From positions 838,312,094 through 838,376,093 of the forward strand of contig CM048744.1 in NCBI GenBank assembly GCA_026315105.1: a stretch of 64,000 nt of DNA. The letters run 5' to 3'. Origin of the DNA: Locusta migratoria (taxonomy: Eukaryota; Arthropoda; Insecta; Orthoptera; Acrididae). Under the pieces are notes generated by a model that searched no databases, was not told the origin of the DNA, and was given only the letters and a program-made list of their open reading frames with translations. The position numbers and the translations under genes are program-made. This document shows positions 11,803 through 21,900 of the stretch, piece after piece (positions within the stretch are counted from its first letter, which is position 1; each line of letters begins with the position of its first letter).

Positions 11803-12650
11803 ACTAGGGTATCGTCAGGAGTGCCCCGGGGAAGTGTGATAGGACCGCTATTATTTTCTATATATATAAATGATCTGACGGACACAATGGGTAGCAGTCT
11901 GCCGTAGCTTGCTGATGATACTACGGTATAAAGGAGGAAGCCGTCATTGAATGGCTGTAGTAGGATACAGAATGACTTTGGGCCAAATTTCTATGTGGTA
12001 TGAGGAATGGAGACTAGCGCTAAATGTAGAAAAATGTAAGGTGATGCACATGCTTAGGAGAAAAAATCCCGCAGTGTTCGAATACGGCATTAGTAGTCTG
12101 CTGCTTGACAGAGTCGCGTCATTTAAGTACCTAGGAATAACGCTGCGCGATATGAAAATCGAACGATCATATAACGACGTTTGTGGGGATGGCGAATGGT
12201 CGACTTCTGTTTCACGGAAGCATTTTGGGAAGATGTGATCCGTTTGTAAAGGAGAACGCAGATAAAACTTTTGTACGACCCGGTCTTGAGTATTTCTCAG
12301 GTGTTTGCGACCACCACGAGATCGGTTTTAAGAAAGACATGGAACCACTTCAGAGGCGGGCGTTACTGAAATGCTTCGGGAAATCAAATGGAAGTTGATG
12401 GAGCGAAGGCGACGTTCTTTTTGAGAAACACTGCTGAAGAAATTTTGAGGGAATTTGAAGCGGACTACCGCCAGCCTACATTTCGTATAAAGATCAGAGA
12501 CATTAGGACTGGTATAGATGCATAGAAGCATTCATTTTCCCTCGTTCTATATGGGAGTGGAACAGAAAAGCAAGTAACTAGTAGAGGTACTGAGTACCCT
12601 CCACCACGCACGCACCTTTGGGTGGATTGCAGAGTATATATGTAGGTGCA
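11803..12650 (+). pseudogene. CR1/L2-like LINE (family X), frameshifted 3' half
   Basis: The fragment begins in RT motif B (GVPRGSVIGPLLFSIYINDL, near 11815) and continues through a LADDT-type catalytic box around 11910. At 11951-12238 it reads VEKCKVMHM and VASFKYLGITL. Another frame (12183-12398) carries the RCDPFVKE and FVRPGLEY segment. At least two frameshifts and several stops separate the pieces. It ends in GCAGAGTATATATGTAG, a degraded form of the family 3' end. Confidence 0.8.
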
Positions 12651-12929
12651 TTCACGTACATGAAGACTTACAGAATATCCCTGAATATGTGACAAAGAAT
12701 CACTGATAAAAAAATCTGAATGTAAAACTTTCGTTTGTCGTTATATACCATAGACTCTAAAGAGTGTGACTGACTTGTATTTCGCATTCATTTTGCGCAA
12801 ATAAAATGTATTTTAGCAGTACGGACCAATATGTATTTACCTGTTGAAATAGTGTGATTTCCATATTATTTCTTCCGTGCCAAGAGGGAAGTTTCTATCA
12901 GCGACATCAACTGAGAAGATTTAGTCATC

Positions 12930-13079
12930 CTACGGTCGCGGATTCAAATCCCCCCTCGGACATGGATATTTGTGCCGCCCTTAGTTGTAACTAGTTCATA
13001 AGTAGTTTGTACGTTTAGGGAGGGACTGATGACCCAGTAGTTAAGTCCCATAAGCTCTACAAACATTTGAACATTTGAG
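12930..13079 (+). mobile_element. SINE-A, 5'-truncated
   Basis: The copy starts inside the tRNA-like head at CTACGGTCGCGGATTCAAAT (B-box region) and keeps the full body and the ACATTTGAACATTT terminus. The 9-bp duplication TTAGTCATC lies at 12921-12929 and 13080-13088. Loss of the A-box side means it could not be transcribed from its own promoter. Confidence 0.85.
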
Positions 13080-13088
13080 TTAGTCATC

Positions 13089-14180
13089 TGCCGCCAAAGC
13101 GTTGCCGTGCGTCCAGACATTAAGTTACGCAGTGAGCTACGAAGAAGCAGAAGTAATTTAATTTAATGATAAATCTGAAGCATTGAATTAAAATTTGTGA
13201 TGTGACCGGCAATCCAAACCGCCCTCCATGCTTACTACGCAGACGTCTTACAGCTAGACCAACGCATCACTAGTGATTAAGGCGCTTCGGAATAGTCTAA
13301 GCACGATTTCCTTCACGTCACAAACTACACGTACACTCTCATTAAGGGATGGACGAATTACTAGAATCATGAATAGATTAAAAATGTGTTTTCATTTTTA
13401 TTCAGCTCCTGTGTTCCATAGAACATTTGTATTTACATTGATATTTATAATTTAATTTAGTTCGCAAGTTTCCTTGCTTCATTATTACAAACGTTATATC
13501 CTTCTCCACCAACATTGCATCGTAATAATTGTCTCAAACGGTGACATTTCTAGTGTGTCTCTTCAACACAAACTATCAACCCGCAATGCATAAGTACGTT
13601 GTCATTCAGTTTGCAGCACTGAGATATTTTGTTACCATTCCGCAGGTCACACGGAGGTACGAAATATAGATTCCAGTCATTATGACAAAGAGAATGTGCA
13701 GTAACTGGTTGTTAATTTTCTGATTATGGGTTCGAACATGCGAGGTTATTTTTGAGCGTTGTCTGTGGAGAATCTTATATTTACACTAACATTCACTGTA
13801 CTAAGTTCAGCTCTGTCTAGGGGATGATAAAAAATTCGTCCACAGTCCCCACCTGCATACGATTAATTTAAAATACAACTAAAATTGGGAAGAAGGGTAT
13901 ATTTCATACAAATAACACTTTGTTTACAATTACTAAGTAGTCTGTTTATTTATCTGATCAAAAAACACTGTCACCGGTAAAAGCACTGTACGTTGGCGTA
14001 CGTAATATAGCTCGTGACCTACAGACAAAATTAACTTTGCCGAAAATATTTCAGTTAATCTAGCAGGCTATAAAAATGAATAAACCGTTCCATTACCCTG
14101 TGTCTGACCGCGAACTAGTTTATTTGAAACAAAATAATGTTCAACAACAGGTATCGAATGAATGAATGGTTACGATAGCT
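13089..14180. other. Unclassified AT-rich sequence (contains one 76-bp repeat copy)
   Basis: No gene or TE family is recognised. The only structure noted is the 76-bp segment that recurs exactly at 16531. Confidence 0.4.
13328..13403 (+). repeat. 76-bp exact direct repeat, copy 1
   Basis: Identical over 76 bases to 16531-16606. The flanking bases differ at once on both sides, so the shared block has sharp edges. It is AT-rich and has no coding sense that I can see. Confidence 0.9.
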
Positions 14181-14620
14181 CAGTTAACACTTCCTGATAA
14201 GACGCACTTTTGCAATCAGTTTACAACGGAAATGTATTTAAGTCACAGTACCTAAATTTCACACGCTGCACTCTGAAATTTTACGTAGCACACGGCAACT
14301 CGAGAATAAATCTTGCAAGTTTAACAGCACTCGCCACACTCGATAAATCTTTCCAAGTTAGATCGCACTTTTACACTCTGAAAACTTTTAAAGTCTCACT
14401 TTTCCGAAGGTCGCGGCACAGATCGGCATAGCTTCGCCGTCGCGAACGCTAGCCAAACACAGACTAACCACATGGGCCCACCGGCCAGCCTTTATAACTG
14501 TCCACCGGAGAAACCCATACGTCACGAACTTCCCCAATTCCACCCCTCGCCAACGTACAACGTTTTTGTCCGGTATACCGTACATTTAATACAAATACCG
14601 AATACATCTTTAAACACTTA
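14181..14620. other. Unclassified region, possibly a minus-strand TE leader or promoter
   Basis: On the minus strand this reads as a TATAAAGGCTGGCCGG-type element followed by a GC-moderate leader of about 300 bases without long frames. It resembles the promoter plus 5' leader of a retroelement, but no coding sequence follows to the left in the expected place and I do not recognise the family. Confidence 0.25.
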
Positions 14621-15228
14621 CACTAAACACAAATAAACGTGGAATTGATCATTGTAATTAATATTTCATTTCATTATATTTAATTTCTCCTATGGAGCGA
14701 TTAAATACAATTTAATTGTTTAAAGAAATAAAACATGCGTAAGTAGATTTGCTCAATGTCATTTTATGGTATAGGCATTTTATAATACGGCACCTGTGAA
14801 CAAACACTGCCATGCTGGTCATGTATCTGTCTTGTACTTTATGTTATTAATAAATTTATGCAATGGTATTAGTAAATTAGGTTTTCTGTGATCAATATTA
14901 TCTTATGTCGACTGTAAGCATATCAGGTGATGCACCTTGTTGAGACCTTTTATGTGAGCCCTCGCTCACATTTGTATCTTAAATAGTTTACAAGTTATGA
15001 ATTTTTAACTAAACACTAAATTGCCGTACATTCATTCTATTAAAAGTTTGTATATGTACTTGATAGGAGGGACGTCTGTGCGTTATTTGACATGTCATAT
15101 GATACCCTTTCAGAAACTTCTCTGTCTTAATTGTGTTTTATTATTTAAATTTAACTTTATCATACACAATACACTGTCGCCTCACTCGCACGGCGGATTT
15201 CCTCTGACGTTACGGCCTTTCCAGGCGA
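14621..15228. other. Unclassified AT-rich sequence
   Basis: Nothing recognised. The plus-strand open frame 15021-15332 crosses the tandem duplication at 15229 and shows no domain. Confidence 0.4.
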
Positions 15229-15292
15229 GCGCTAAGCCACAGAGTAACATATACAGAGAAGCGCTAAGCCACAGAGTAACATATACAGAGGA
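15229..15292 (+). repeat. 32-bp tandem duplication
   Basis: The unit, beginning GCGCTAAGCCACAGAG, occurs twice head to tail at 15229-15260 and 15261-15292 with near identity. This looks like a recent slippage or end-joining duplication. Confidence 0.9.
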
Positions 15293-16955
15293 GAAGCCCC
15301 CCCTAAACCACTGTCCTATGCTCCCCTCATAGTTCTGTAAGATGCTAGCAGGTGTCAGGCCGTTCCCTGGCTTAGGGTGCTTCTCGCACGTCAGAGGGTA
15401 GCATGGAGGGGAGGCTGAGGGGAGAGCTCGTGCCGCCTGCCTGCCACAGCTGTGTCCGGCTTGCTGGCGTTTGAGGGGAGGTGGTGGTGGGGGCAGCCGC
15501 TACCTGCCGCCTGCTCTGGCCAGTTTAAAGGGCTGCTTCTGACCGCAGCGCCATCATGGGACATCTTACGGAACTGCTGGAAACCCTCCCTCCCTGCACC
15601 CCTGAGCATAGGACTGGGCCCTTACGGAGGTTTCCCGTCTGTATATATTTGTCTGTGACTAAGCTCACTTCCCGGCCGGCCGTTTCCGCCCTATATACAC
15701 ACACACACATACAAACACACAGCTGCTCTCTGCTGCCCAGCCCACTATGAGCCCTAGCTTCACGGCTGTTTAACATGATTTTTCCAATTTACAGATTTAT
15801 ACAGATAATGCATTCCCATCAATATCACCTGTCTACATAGATATAATGCTACTAAAATTAATAAAATAAAAAATAGTGCAACAATTTTGTGCATTGGCAA
15901 GGTCAGTGTTCGCGGTGCGGAGAAATTTATCAAGACAGAACTCTCCAAATATAATGATTGAGTACTACTCGTTGGGCGGTACTGTCACAAACAGTAGACA
16001 AAATTAGGACTCGACTGATAATTCATGATGTCCGGCCTGATTGAAATTGTGGAAACCGATAAAATTAATCGGCAATTAAATCATGTGAAATAAATTTCCA
16101 CCGGAAATATAATGTCACAGTATGCTTGCCTAAACAGTTAGCAATATGGCGTACAGCCACAAGGGCCATTCAAACCGTTATTTTGAACGACTGGACACGG
16201 CGTCTTCCAGGCGGAGGGTTACCTCTAGCCTTCTCTTAGTCCGGTTTCTCGCCTCTGCAGGACAGCGACCTAAGAAGCGTGAAATGAGACCGCAAAACCC
16301 GGAACCAGTGTTAGCGGTTCCTCTGCAGAGGACAGCGGAAGTGTACTGCGGTTTGATGTAGATGTTGGTGCCGACTTGCTGCACCAGCCATGAACTTCGC
16401 TGTCCCAACGTGTATGCGATCGCTAATGTAACCGTTTTGCATACAGAAAGGTACTCGCGATCGGTTTAAGCATACTGTAGCTGTAGCAATAGTGCTGCCT
16501 TTGGCTGGGCTCGTTATCTTCTGTAAGCTCCACGTACACTCTCATTAAGGGATGGACGAATTACTAGAATCATGAATAGATTAAAAATGTGTTTTCATTT
16601 TTATTCTATTCTAGAGCTAGACGTGCTCGTGAGAAAGGTTGTATTTCATATCTTAATGTTTAACTGCATTGTCAAAAGTAACGAACTACTTCACATATAT
16701 ATACGTAACTTTCACAATATAACTGCCTGACTTCTGTCCTGTGGTCTTCTCCTGTTGCTATGGTTTTCATCCATTAAATAACAGCAGAAACTCCCTCTAG
16801 GAGAGAGGAGGTTCCATGCTGGCAATGGTACAGAAGCCGAAGATTCTCAGGTAAGCCCACCTATTTACTGGTGTAGGTAGGCAGGTTTATTAATGCTAAA
16901 ATCTTCGTAGTTTGATGAGTAACGAAAGTCGTAACAGCTACACGTTCATCACTAT
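15293..16955. other. Unclassified sequence of mixed composition
   Basis: The part 15360-15760 is GC-rich with a short CA run near 15697-15720. Around 16200-16340 the words CCTCTGCAG and GACAGCG each occur twice. No open frame shows a domain, and no splice-linked exon set is evident. The second copy of the 76-bp repeat lies at 16531. Confidence 0.4.
16531..16606 (+). repeat. 76-bp exact direct repeat, copy 2
   Basis: Exact copy of 13328-13403 in the same orientation, 3203 bp downstream. It is followed by TATTCTAGAGCT, unlike the AGCTCCTGTG after copy 1. Confidence 0.9.
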
Positions 16956-16959
16956 CATC

Positions 16960-17400
16960 ATTATTTAAACTTTATTATACCTCTCAGCGTTCATTCTGGA
17001 GCATGTTCCCCGTATAAAAGTCTTCCACGATCACTTTTTCATTGCTAACGCTGATGCCTCGTCTGATGTTAACTCGCATACTTCAAGATGGTTCTTTAAC
17101 GAAAACAAGTACTTTCTCTTTGATCTACTCCTACACAGTATTCGGAACCCATTAGTCTCTTAGGTAACTTTGCTTCTCCCATGCGCTTAACATGACCCCA
17201 ACATCTCAGGTTGTTCAATCTAAGTACTTCATCTATGGTGTTCATTAGAAATTCTTGTTTGAGTTTCTCATTACGAACATCCTCCTGCATTGTTCCCATC
17301 TGTAAAGTCAACCTTAAAAATAACGTAACTTGTATATGCCCAGCTCCCACTCACATTCAACAAAGATGGTCGAAAGATTAAACGGTGTACTGACGTACTT
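16960..17400 (-). pseudogene. RTE-clade LINE, C-terminal fragment
   Basis: The minus-strand frame 17350-17096 contains LRLNNLRCWGHVKRMGEAKL followed by PKRLMGSEY. This is the conserved tail segment of RTE-type ORFs (RLRWxGHVxRMxxxRLPKR). The sequence around 17090-16990 continues the equivalent of the fragment at the right window edge. RT catalytic motifs are absent and the element is truncated. Confidence 0.65.
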
Positions 17401-17530
17401 CTTGCAGAAGAGCGTGAGCAAATGAGAAGTCACTGCATTAACTTCACTAACGCTGATTCCAGTTCTTTCATTATGTTGGGATCCTAAACGATGCCGTAAG
17501 TACTTACAATAAGAAAGTAACACTGCTATA

Positions 17531-17707
17531 TGTTCAAATGTTTAACTACGGCGTCATCAGTCCCTAAACTTACAAACTACTTATGAACTAGTTCATCGTA
17601 AGGACGGCACAAATATCCATGCTCAAGGGGAAATTCGAACCCCCGACCGTAATGGCCATGCAGACCGTGACTGGAGCGCCTCAGTCCCCTCGGCCACTGC
17701 AGCTGGC
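17531..17707 (-). mobile_element. SINE-A
   Basis: Minus-strand copy with the B-box in GAATTTCCCC-type context at 17630-17650 and the tRNA head ending near CAGCTGGCC at 17707. The 3' body lacks the usual GAGCTTATGGGAC segment, an internal deletion. No clear target duplication was found. Confidence 0.8.
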
Positions 17708-17759
17708 CAAAACGCAGCCCCCCAGAACATGGATACAGGGGTTGAGTCCGTGGCACCTA

Positions 17760-18250
17760 GAGTCGCTGTACTTATCTGGAAAGGAGTTACCTCACAACTC
17801 GTCATTTTAGTGATCCGGCTGCTTGCTGTTTAATAACCTCACGACTCGAGTGGCATGTGAATCCTCGAGTCACTGTACGTATCTGCATAGGAGTTGCCTC
17901 ATGACTCGTCATTCTAGTGATCCAGCTGCTTGCTGTTTAATAACCTCAGGACACGAGTACAAGTAACATCGCGTTCTGTGTGAAATCTCGAGTCACTGAA
18001 CTTTACTTCTTAGGAGTTACCTCACAACTCATCATTTTAGTGATCTGGCTGCTTGCTGTTTAATAACATCAAGACTTGGGTACAAGTAATGCCCCATTCT
18101 TTGTGGTGTGTGAAACCTCGAGTGACTGTACTTATCTGCACAGGAGTTACCTCAAGATTCGTCATTTTAGTGATCCGGCTGCTTGCTGTTTAATAACCTC
18201 ACGACTCGGGTACAAGTAACGCCGCGTTCTGTGTGGCGTGTGAAACCTGG
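17760..18250 (+). repeat. Minisatellite, four units of about 107-130 bp
   Basis: Units begin GAGTCGCTGTACTTATC or its variants at 17760, 17867, 17990 and 18120. Each contains AGGAGTTACCTCA and GGCTGCTTGCTGTTTAATAA. Unit length grows from 107 to about 130 bp because the spacer with ACAAGTAACGCCGCGTTCTG is shortened in the first unit. Units differ by substitutions and short indels, so the array is not very recent. Confidence 0.88.
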
Positions 18251-18689
18251 TCTGCCTGCTTCCGGCGGTCAGAGTAATTGGCGAGTACATTCCAACGTGC
18301 GTGGCCTGGTTCGCCATGCGAACGGAATAGGCAGGCTGTCTGGCCAGGCAGCGGTTCAGCCCATGCAGATTGGCGGCTCCCTGTCCGCCATCTTTTATTC
18401 ATGGTGAGCAGCGGCTAAGTGGAAGGCGCGAGGCCGCATGGTCATGCATAGCGACCCGCCCCGCGTTCGCAGCTGGGCGATTATTTGCGATGCGGGTTGC
18501 CTGCACGGCAGGCGCCGAGGAGGCGGAGCTAGAGCACTAGGTCTGACAGCAACACACGGTCCGTTCAAAATATACTTTAGGAACGACAGTGCTGCAGGTG
18601 CACGTGAAGACATGACGAAAATGTTCCACGTCCAAAGTGGAACTCTCGCAGCTCACATTTTCATTTATCTCGCCCAGACACGCAAACTA
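18251..18689. other. GC-rich unclassified segment
   Basis: GC-rich from about 18250 to 18560. Short overlapping frames on both strands show no domain. It lies between the minisatellite and the second Helitron. Confidence 0.35.
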
Positions 18690-19821
18690 TCTAACATATA
18701 AAGCAGAGTGTCCGTATGTTTGTACGTGTTGCATACAAATCTGCAGTTTTGTTCCAATCTTTATGACATTTTGTAAACGTAAGCTTCAATCCATGAGGAC
18801 AGTCGCCATAAGTGTAAGAATCACGTACGATATATAGTTCACCAGATATGACGTCATAAACAATGAGATGCGCGAAAAACTGCTGCATTTAGCGACAATG
18901 CTGCTCATTTTATCCCAATTTCAATCACATTTGGTGCGCATCTTCCTTACCGTGAGGTAACAATGCTATCAGGGTAAGAACCACATACGAGACACGGTTG
19001 AGAAGATACAATGTCATAAATATAGTTGAAAGAAACTGCCACATAAAGCGATGAGACTTTATTCACATACAGTATGAGAATGACTGTACTTAGCGACTTG
19101 CAACAAATTTTAAACATAATTTCAGACCTTTATATCAGGAACTCATTGTTCGATGGGGCGATCTATAATTGTTTAATAATGATTTTGCAGCCAAGATAGC
19201 ATTTTTCATTTATTATGTTACCGGTTTCGGCGTGATCGACGCCATCTTCAGACCTGTCGTAATTTACATATAGTATAAAAAAATGTTGTGAAGTTATGTA
19301 AATTACGACAGTTGGCGTCGAGCACGGCGAAACCGGTAACATAATAAATGAAAAATGCGATCTTGGCTGCAAAATCATTATTAAATAATTTAAACCCCTT
19401 ATTAAACTTTTTCTCGATGACAACCATAGCAAAATGATGAAAGGAAAAATGTTTCTAGCTTACTACTTTTCCGCTGTTTATGGAGTAAAACTACGGAATT
19501 CGGTTTGATGTTGCAATTTATAATTTCTGCACTACAAATTGTAGCCGTAGGATATTTTACAGACATTATAAACACATATAGTTGAATGTGCATTCTAAAT
19601 TGTATCACAGTACGACACGTAGTTCATGAGATATGAGCACATAAACAGTAACGCTCATAGAAAACCGCCCCGTCATGCACCAAGTTTTAATCTATTTATT
19701 ATTTACTCCTAACTGTATTCCCAAGAGATTTTACGGGCATGCAGCCCTTATGCAAATGAATATATACCTGAAAAATGGCAGGAATAAATAAATACCCGGG
19801 AAACGTTAGGTTTTCAGCTAG
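18690..19821 (+). mobile_element. Non-autonomous Helitron, copy 2, with foldback insertion
   Basis: Begins TCTAACATATAAAGC at 18690 after an A and ends TTTTCAGCTAG at 19821 before a T, matching copy 1 at both ends. The terminal hairpin is decayed here (ACCCGGGAAACGTTAGGTT). The internal sequence is collinear with copy 1 apart from a shorter left-centre part and a foldback insertion at about 19140-19392. No coding sequence is present. Confidence 0.78.
19140..19392. mobile_element. Foldback element with hammerhead-like motif, inserted in the Helitron
   Basis: Two arms, about 19174-19270 and 19300-19386, are inverted copies of each other and include ATTTTGCAGCCAAGAT and ACCGGTTTCGGC. On the minus strand of the left arm CTGAAGA (19251-19245) is followed by GGCGT, a loop, ACGCC and GAAA (19228-19225). 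The Helitron sequence resumes at TTATTAAACTTTTTCTCG. The arrangement matches inverted terminal repeats of Penelope-like elements, but no protein is encoded. Confidence 0.6.
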
Positions 19822-20073
19822 TGTCCTATACAAACACGGAACTTCTATCAAGGTATTCTGGAAAAACTGCACGAGAGTTTTATTTGCGGAAGCAGTTTAT
19901 GATGACGATATATTGAAAGCTTATATATTCGCATTTTCTGATGATATCACCAAGCTTTAGAACTGCGGAAAACGTTTTTCTTACTATAGTTAGATGAACA
20001 CATATAGCGAATGAAATACTAAGATTAAATTATATTTGCTTCTATCGACAGTGTGTTGAAGAGAGCGTATTAA

Positions 20074-20088
20074 ATGAACATTAACAAG

Positions 20089-20146
<58 letters not shown>

Positions 20147-20841
20147 TAATGGAATTCAGTCTTAGAAAATCAGGCGATGCTGAAGGAATTAGATTAGGTA
20201 ACGAAACAATGAAGGTGGTAGATGAGTTTTGTTACTTGGGTAGTAAAATAACGTATGACGGTCTTAATACAGAGGATATAAAGTGCAGAATGGCAATGGG
20301 AAGAAAAGCATTTATGAAAAAGAGAAATTTGCTAACATCGAATATTAATCTAAGTGTGAGGAAGTCTTTTCTGAAGGCATTTGTGTGGAGTGTTGCCTTG
20401 TATGGGAGTGAAACATGGACGATAAGCAATGTAGACAGGAAGAGGATAGAGTCTTTTGAAATGTGGTGCTACAGAAGAATGCTGAAGATTAGGTGGGTGG
20501 ATCGCGTAACTAATGTGGAGGTACTGAACAGAATTTGTGAGAAAAGGAATTTTTGGCATACCTTGACTAATAGAAGGGATTGCTTGGTTGTCCACTTCCT
20601 TAGACATGGAGGAATCGTGAATTTAGCATTGGAGGGAAGTGTGTGGGATAAAAATCGCAGAGGGAGACCAAGAGACACATATAGTAAGATTCAAATGGAT
20701 GTAGGTTGCCGATTTTATGAGATCAAAAGGCTTGTTCAGGATAGAGTGGGTGGAGAGCTTCATCAAACCAGACTCCGGACTGAAGACCATAACAACAACA
20801 TGGCTTCGTTTCGAGAAAAGTATTGCAAAATTAATAAATAA
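20074..20841 (+). pseudogene. RTE (BovB-like) LINE, C-terminal part of the ORF with A-tract expansion
   Basis: A 255-codon frame starts with a lysine run and then reads MEFSLRKSGDAEGIRLGNET, DEFCYLGSKIT, WSVALYGSETWT, FEMWCYRRMLKIRW and finally RTEDHNNN. This is the part of RTE-type polyproteins downstream of the RT core. The frame remains open across the A53 run (20092-20144), which encodes lysines between INKSK and IMEFS. RT catalytic motifs lie upstream of the truncation, so it is inactive. Confidence 0.85.
20092..20144 (+). repeat. A53 homopolymer inside an RTE reading frame
   Basis: Fifty-three consecutive A. The flanking coding sense (NINKSK before, KIMEFS after) is that of a continuous RTE ORF, so the run is an expansion of a short lysine-coding A stretch, not a 3' poly(A) tail. 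Confidence 0.85.
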
Positions 20842-21189
20842 CGTGTTTTTAATTTTTCTGATTTTTCTACATGTTTTTGAAACAATAAATATCAGATTTA
20901 CGCGTCTCCATCACGGCGAGAAAACTTATGTCGAATAGGCCAACCAATAATGAAAGAGGGAATAAATTGATCCAGTTTTACAGAAATTATAATGTAATAG
21001 GTGACATTAATTTTTTGTGATACACTAAATTTCTGATAAGAACTGTAAGTGGGACTCAAAATAAAGTCCGGGATTGATAACGACGTTATAATTAGAGAAG
21101 TAACATTTACACCTTGATATGTAAGCAAAATTGTGGAGCGCGACCACTGCAAACAGACTAAGGTTCCACTTATGGAAATAGCACTCTTA
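20842..21189. other. Unclassified AT-rich sequence
   Basis: No recognisable feature between the end of the RTE frame and the next foldback. Confidence 0.4.
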
Positions 21190-21395
21190 TTTATATTTAT
21201 ATATAAATAACAGTCTAGAGTGCAAACATTTTTTATTTTTTCCGACTAGTTTCTGTGTTATTTAAACGATCTTCAGGAAATTAAGCTCCACAACATCAAG
21301 AGAGCTTAATTTCCTGATGATGGTTTAAATAAGATCTAAACTAGTCGAAAAAATTGCACTCTACACTGTTCTTTATATATAAAGACTAAGGTTAG
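21190..21395. mobile_element. Foldback element related to PLE-type termini
   Basis: The arms at about 21205-21289 and 21303-21387 are imperfect inverted repeats with TATATAAATAACAGTCTAGA at the outside and GAAATTAAGCTC at the loop. Each arm carries a hammerhead-like half: minus-strand CTGAAGA at 21276-21270 with GAAA at 21253-21250, and plus-strand CTGATGA at 21314-21320 with a mutated partner. The outer words recur at 33316, 34051 and 35450. Confidence 0.55.
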
Positions 21396-21486
21396 CTCCT
21401 GCCACGCGCAGTCAAGACCTTTTGTATACGTTGTAAAATTTCGTTGGGTTTTCGTATCTCTTAATTAACGTTATTTTTTTTTTTCA

Positions 21487-21562
21487 TTTTAGAAGATGAA
21501 AATAACAGTCTAGTTCACAAAATATATTTTGCGAACTAGACTGTTATTTTCCTCTTTTAAAA
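21487..21562. repeat. 76-bp imperfect palindrome
   Basis: Centred between 21524 and 21525. The inner 54 bases (21498-21551) pair with a single mismatch. The arm contains AACAGTCTAGTTC, similar to the AACAGTCTAGA word at the outer ends of the neighbouring foldback, so it may be a collapsed relative. Confidence 0.85.
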
Positions 21563-21898
21563 CATTATCAGTTCGCTGCTTTTCGAAATAAGGAAACTAT
21601 GTTTTCCAAACTAATTAATTTTTTCATTTGTTTATTACAGTAATTAGATTTAAGTGCTAGTGACTAATAGGCTTCATTCCTGTCAGTAAATGAAATTGAA
21701 TTAATGCTGCATAAAGTATTTCGACTAATCGTATGACAATTCCGACTAACAGTATAGTTAGTTGATAGTGTTACTTTATGCAAACTCAGCAGCAAAAGCT
21801 GTAAGGCATATGATCAATGTTTCGTAAACCCATATTGGTTATTAAAAGAGCCCCTTGGTTTCAAGGAAACACATTAACAAAACTTTTCAGCATAATAA
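21563..21898. other. Unclassified AT-rich spacer
   Basis: Nothing recognised apart from general AT richness. Confidence 0.4.
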
Positions 21899-21900
21899 TA

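Noticed and set aside
13200..13270. Possible tRNA-like sequence on the minus strand
   Set aside because: The B-box is degenerate and no SINE body or stem is recognisable.
14388..14585. Small protein on the minus strand near a TATA-like sequence
   Set aside because: Short frame, no domain, and the region looks more like a transposon leader.
17760..18250. CRISPR-like array
   Set aside because: Units exceed 100 bp, are themselves variable and have no short identical repeats with unique spacers; the genome is eukaryotic.
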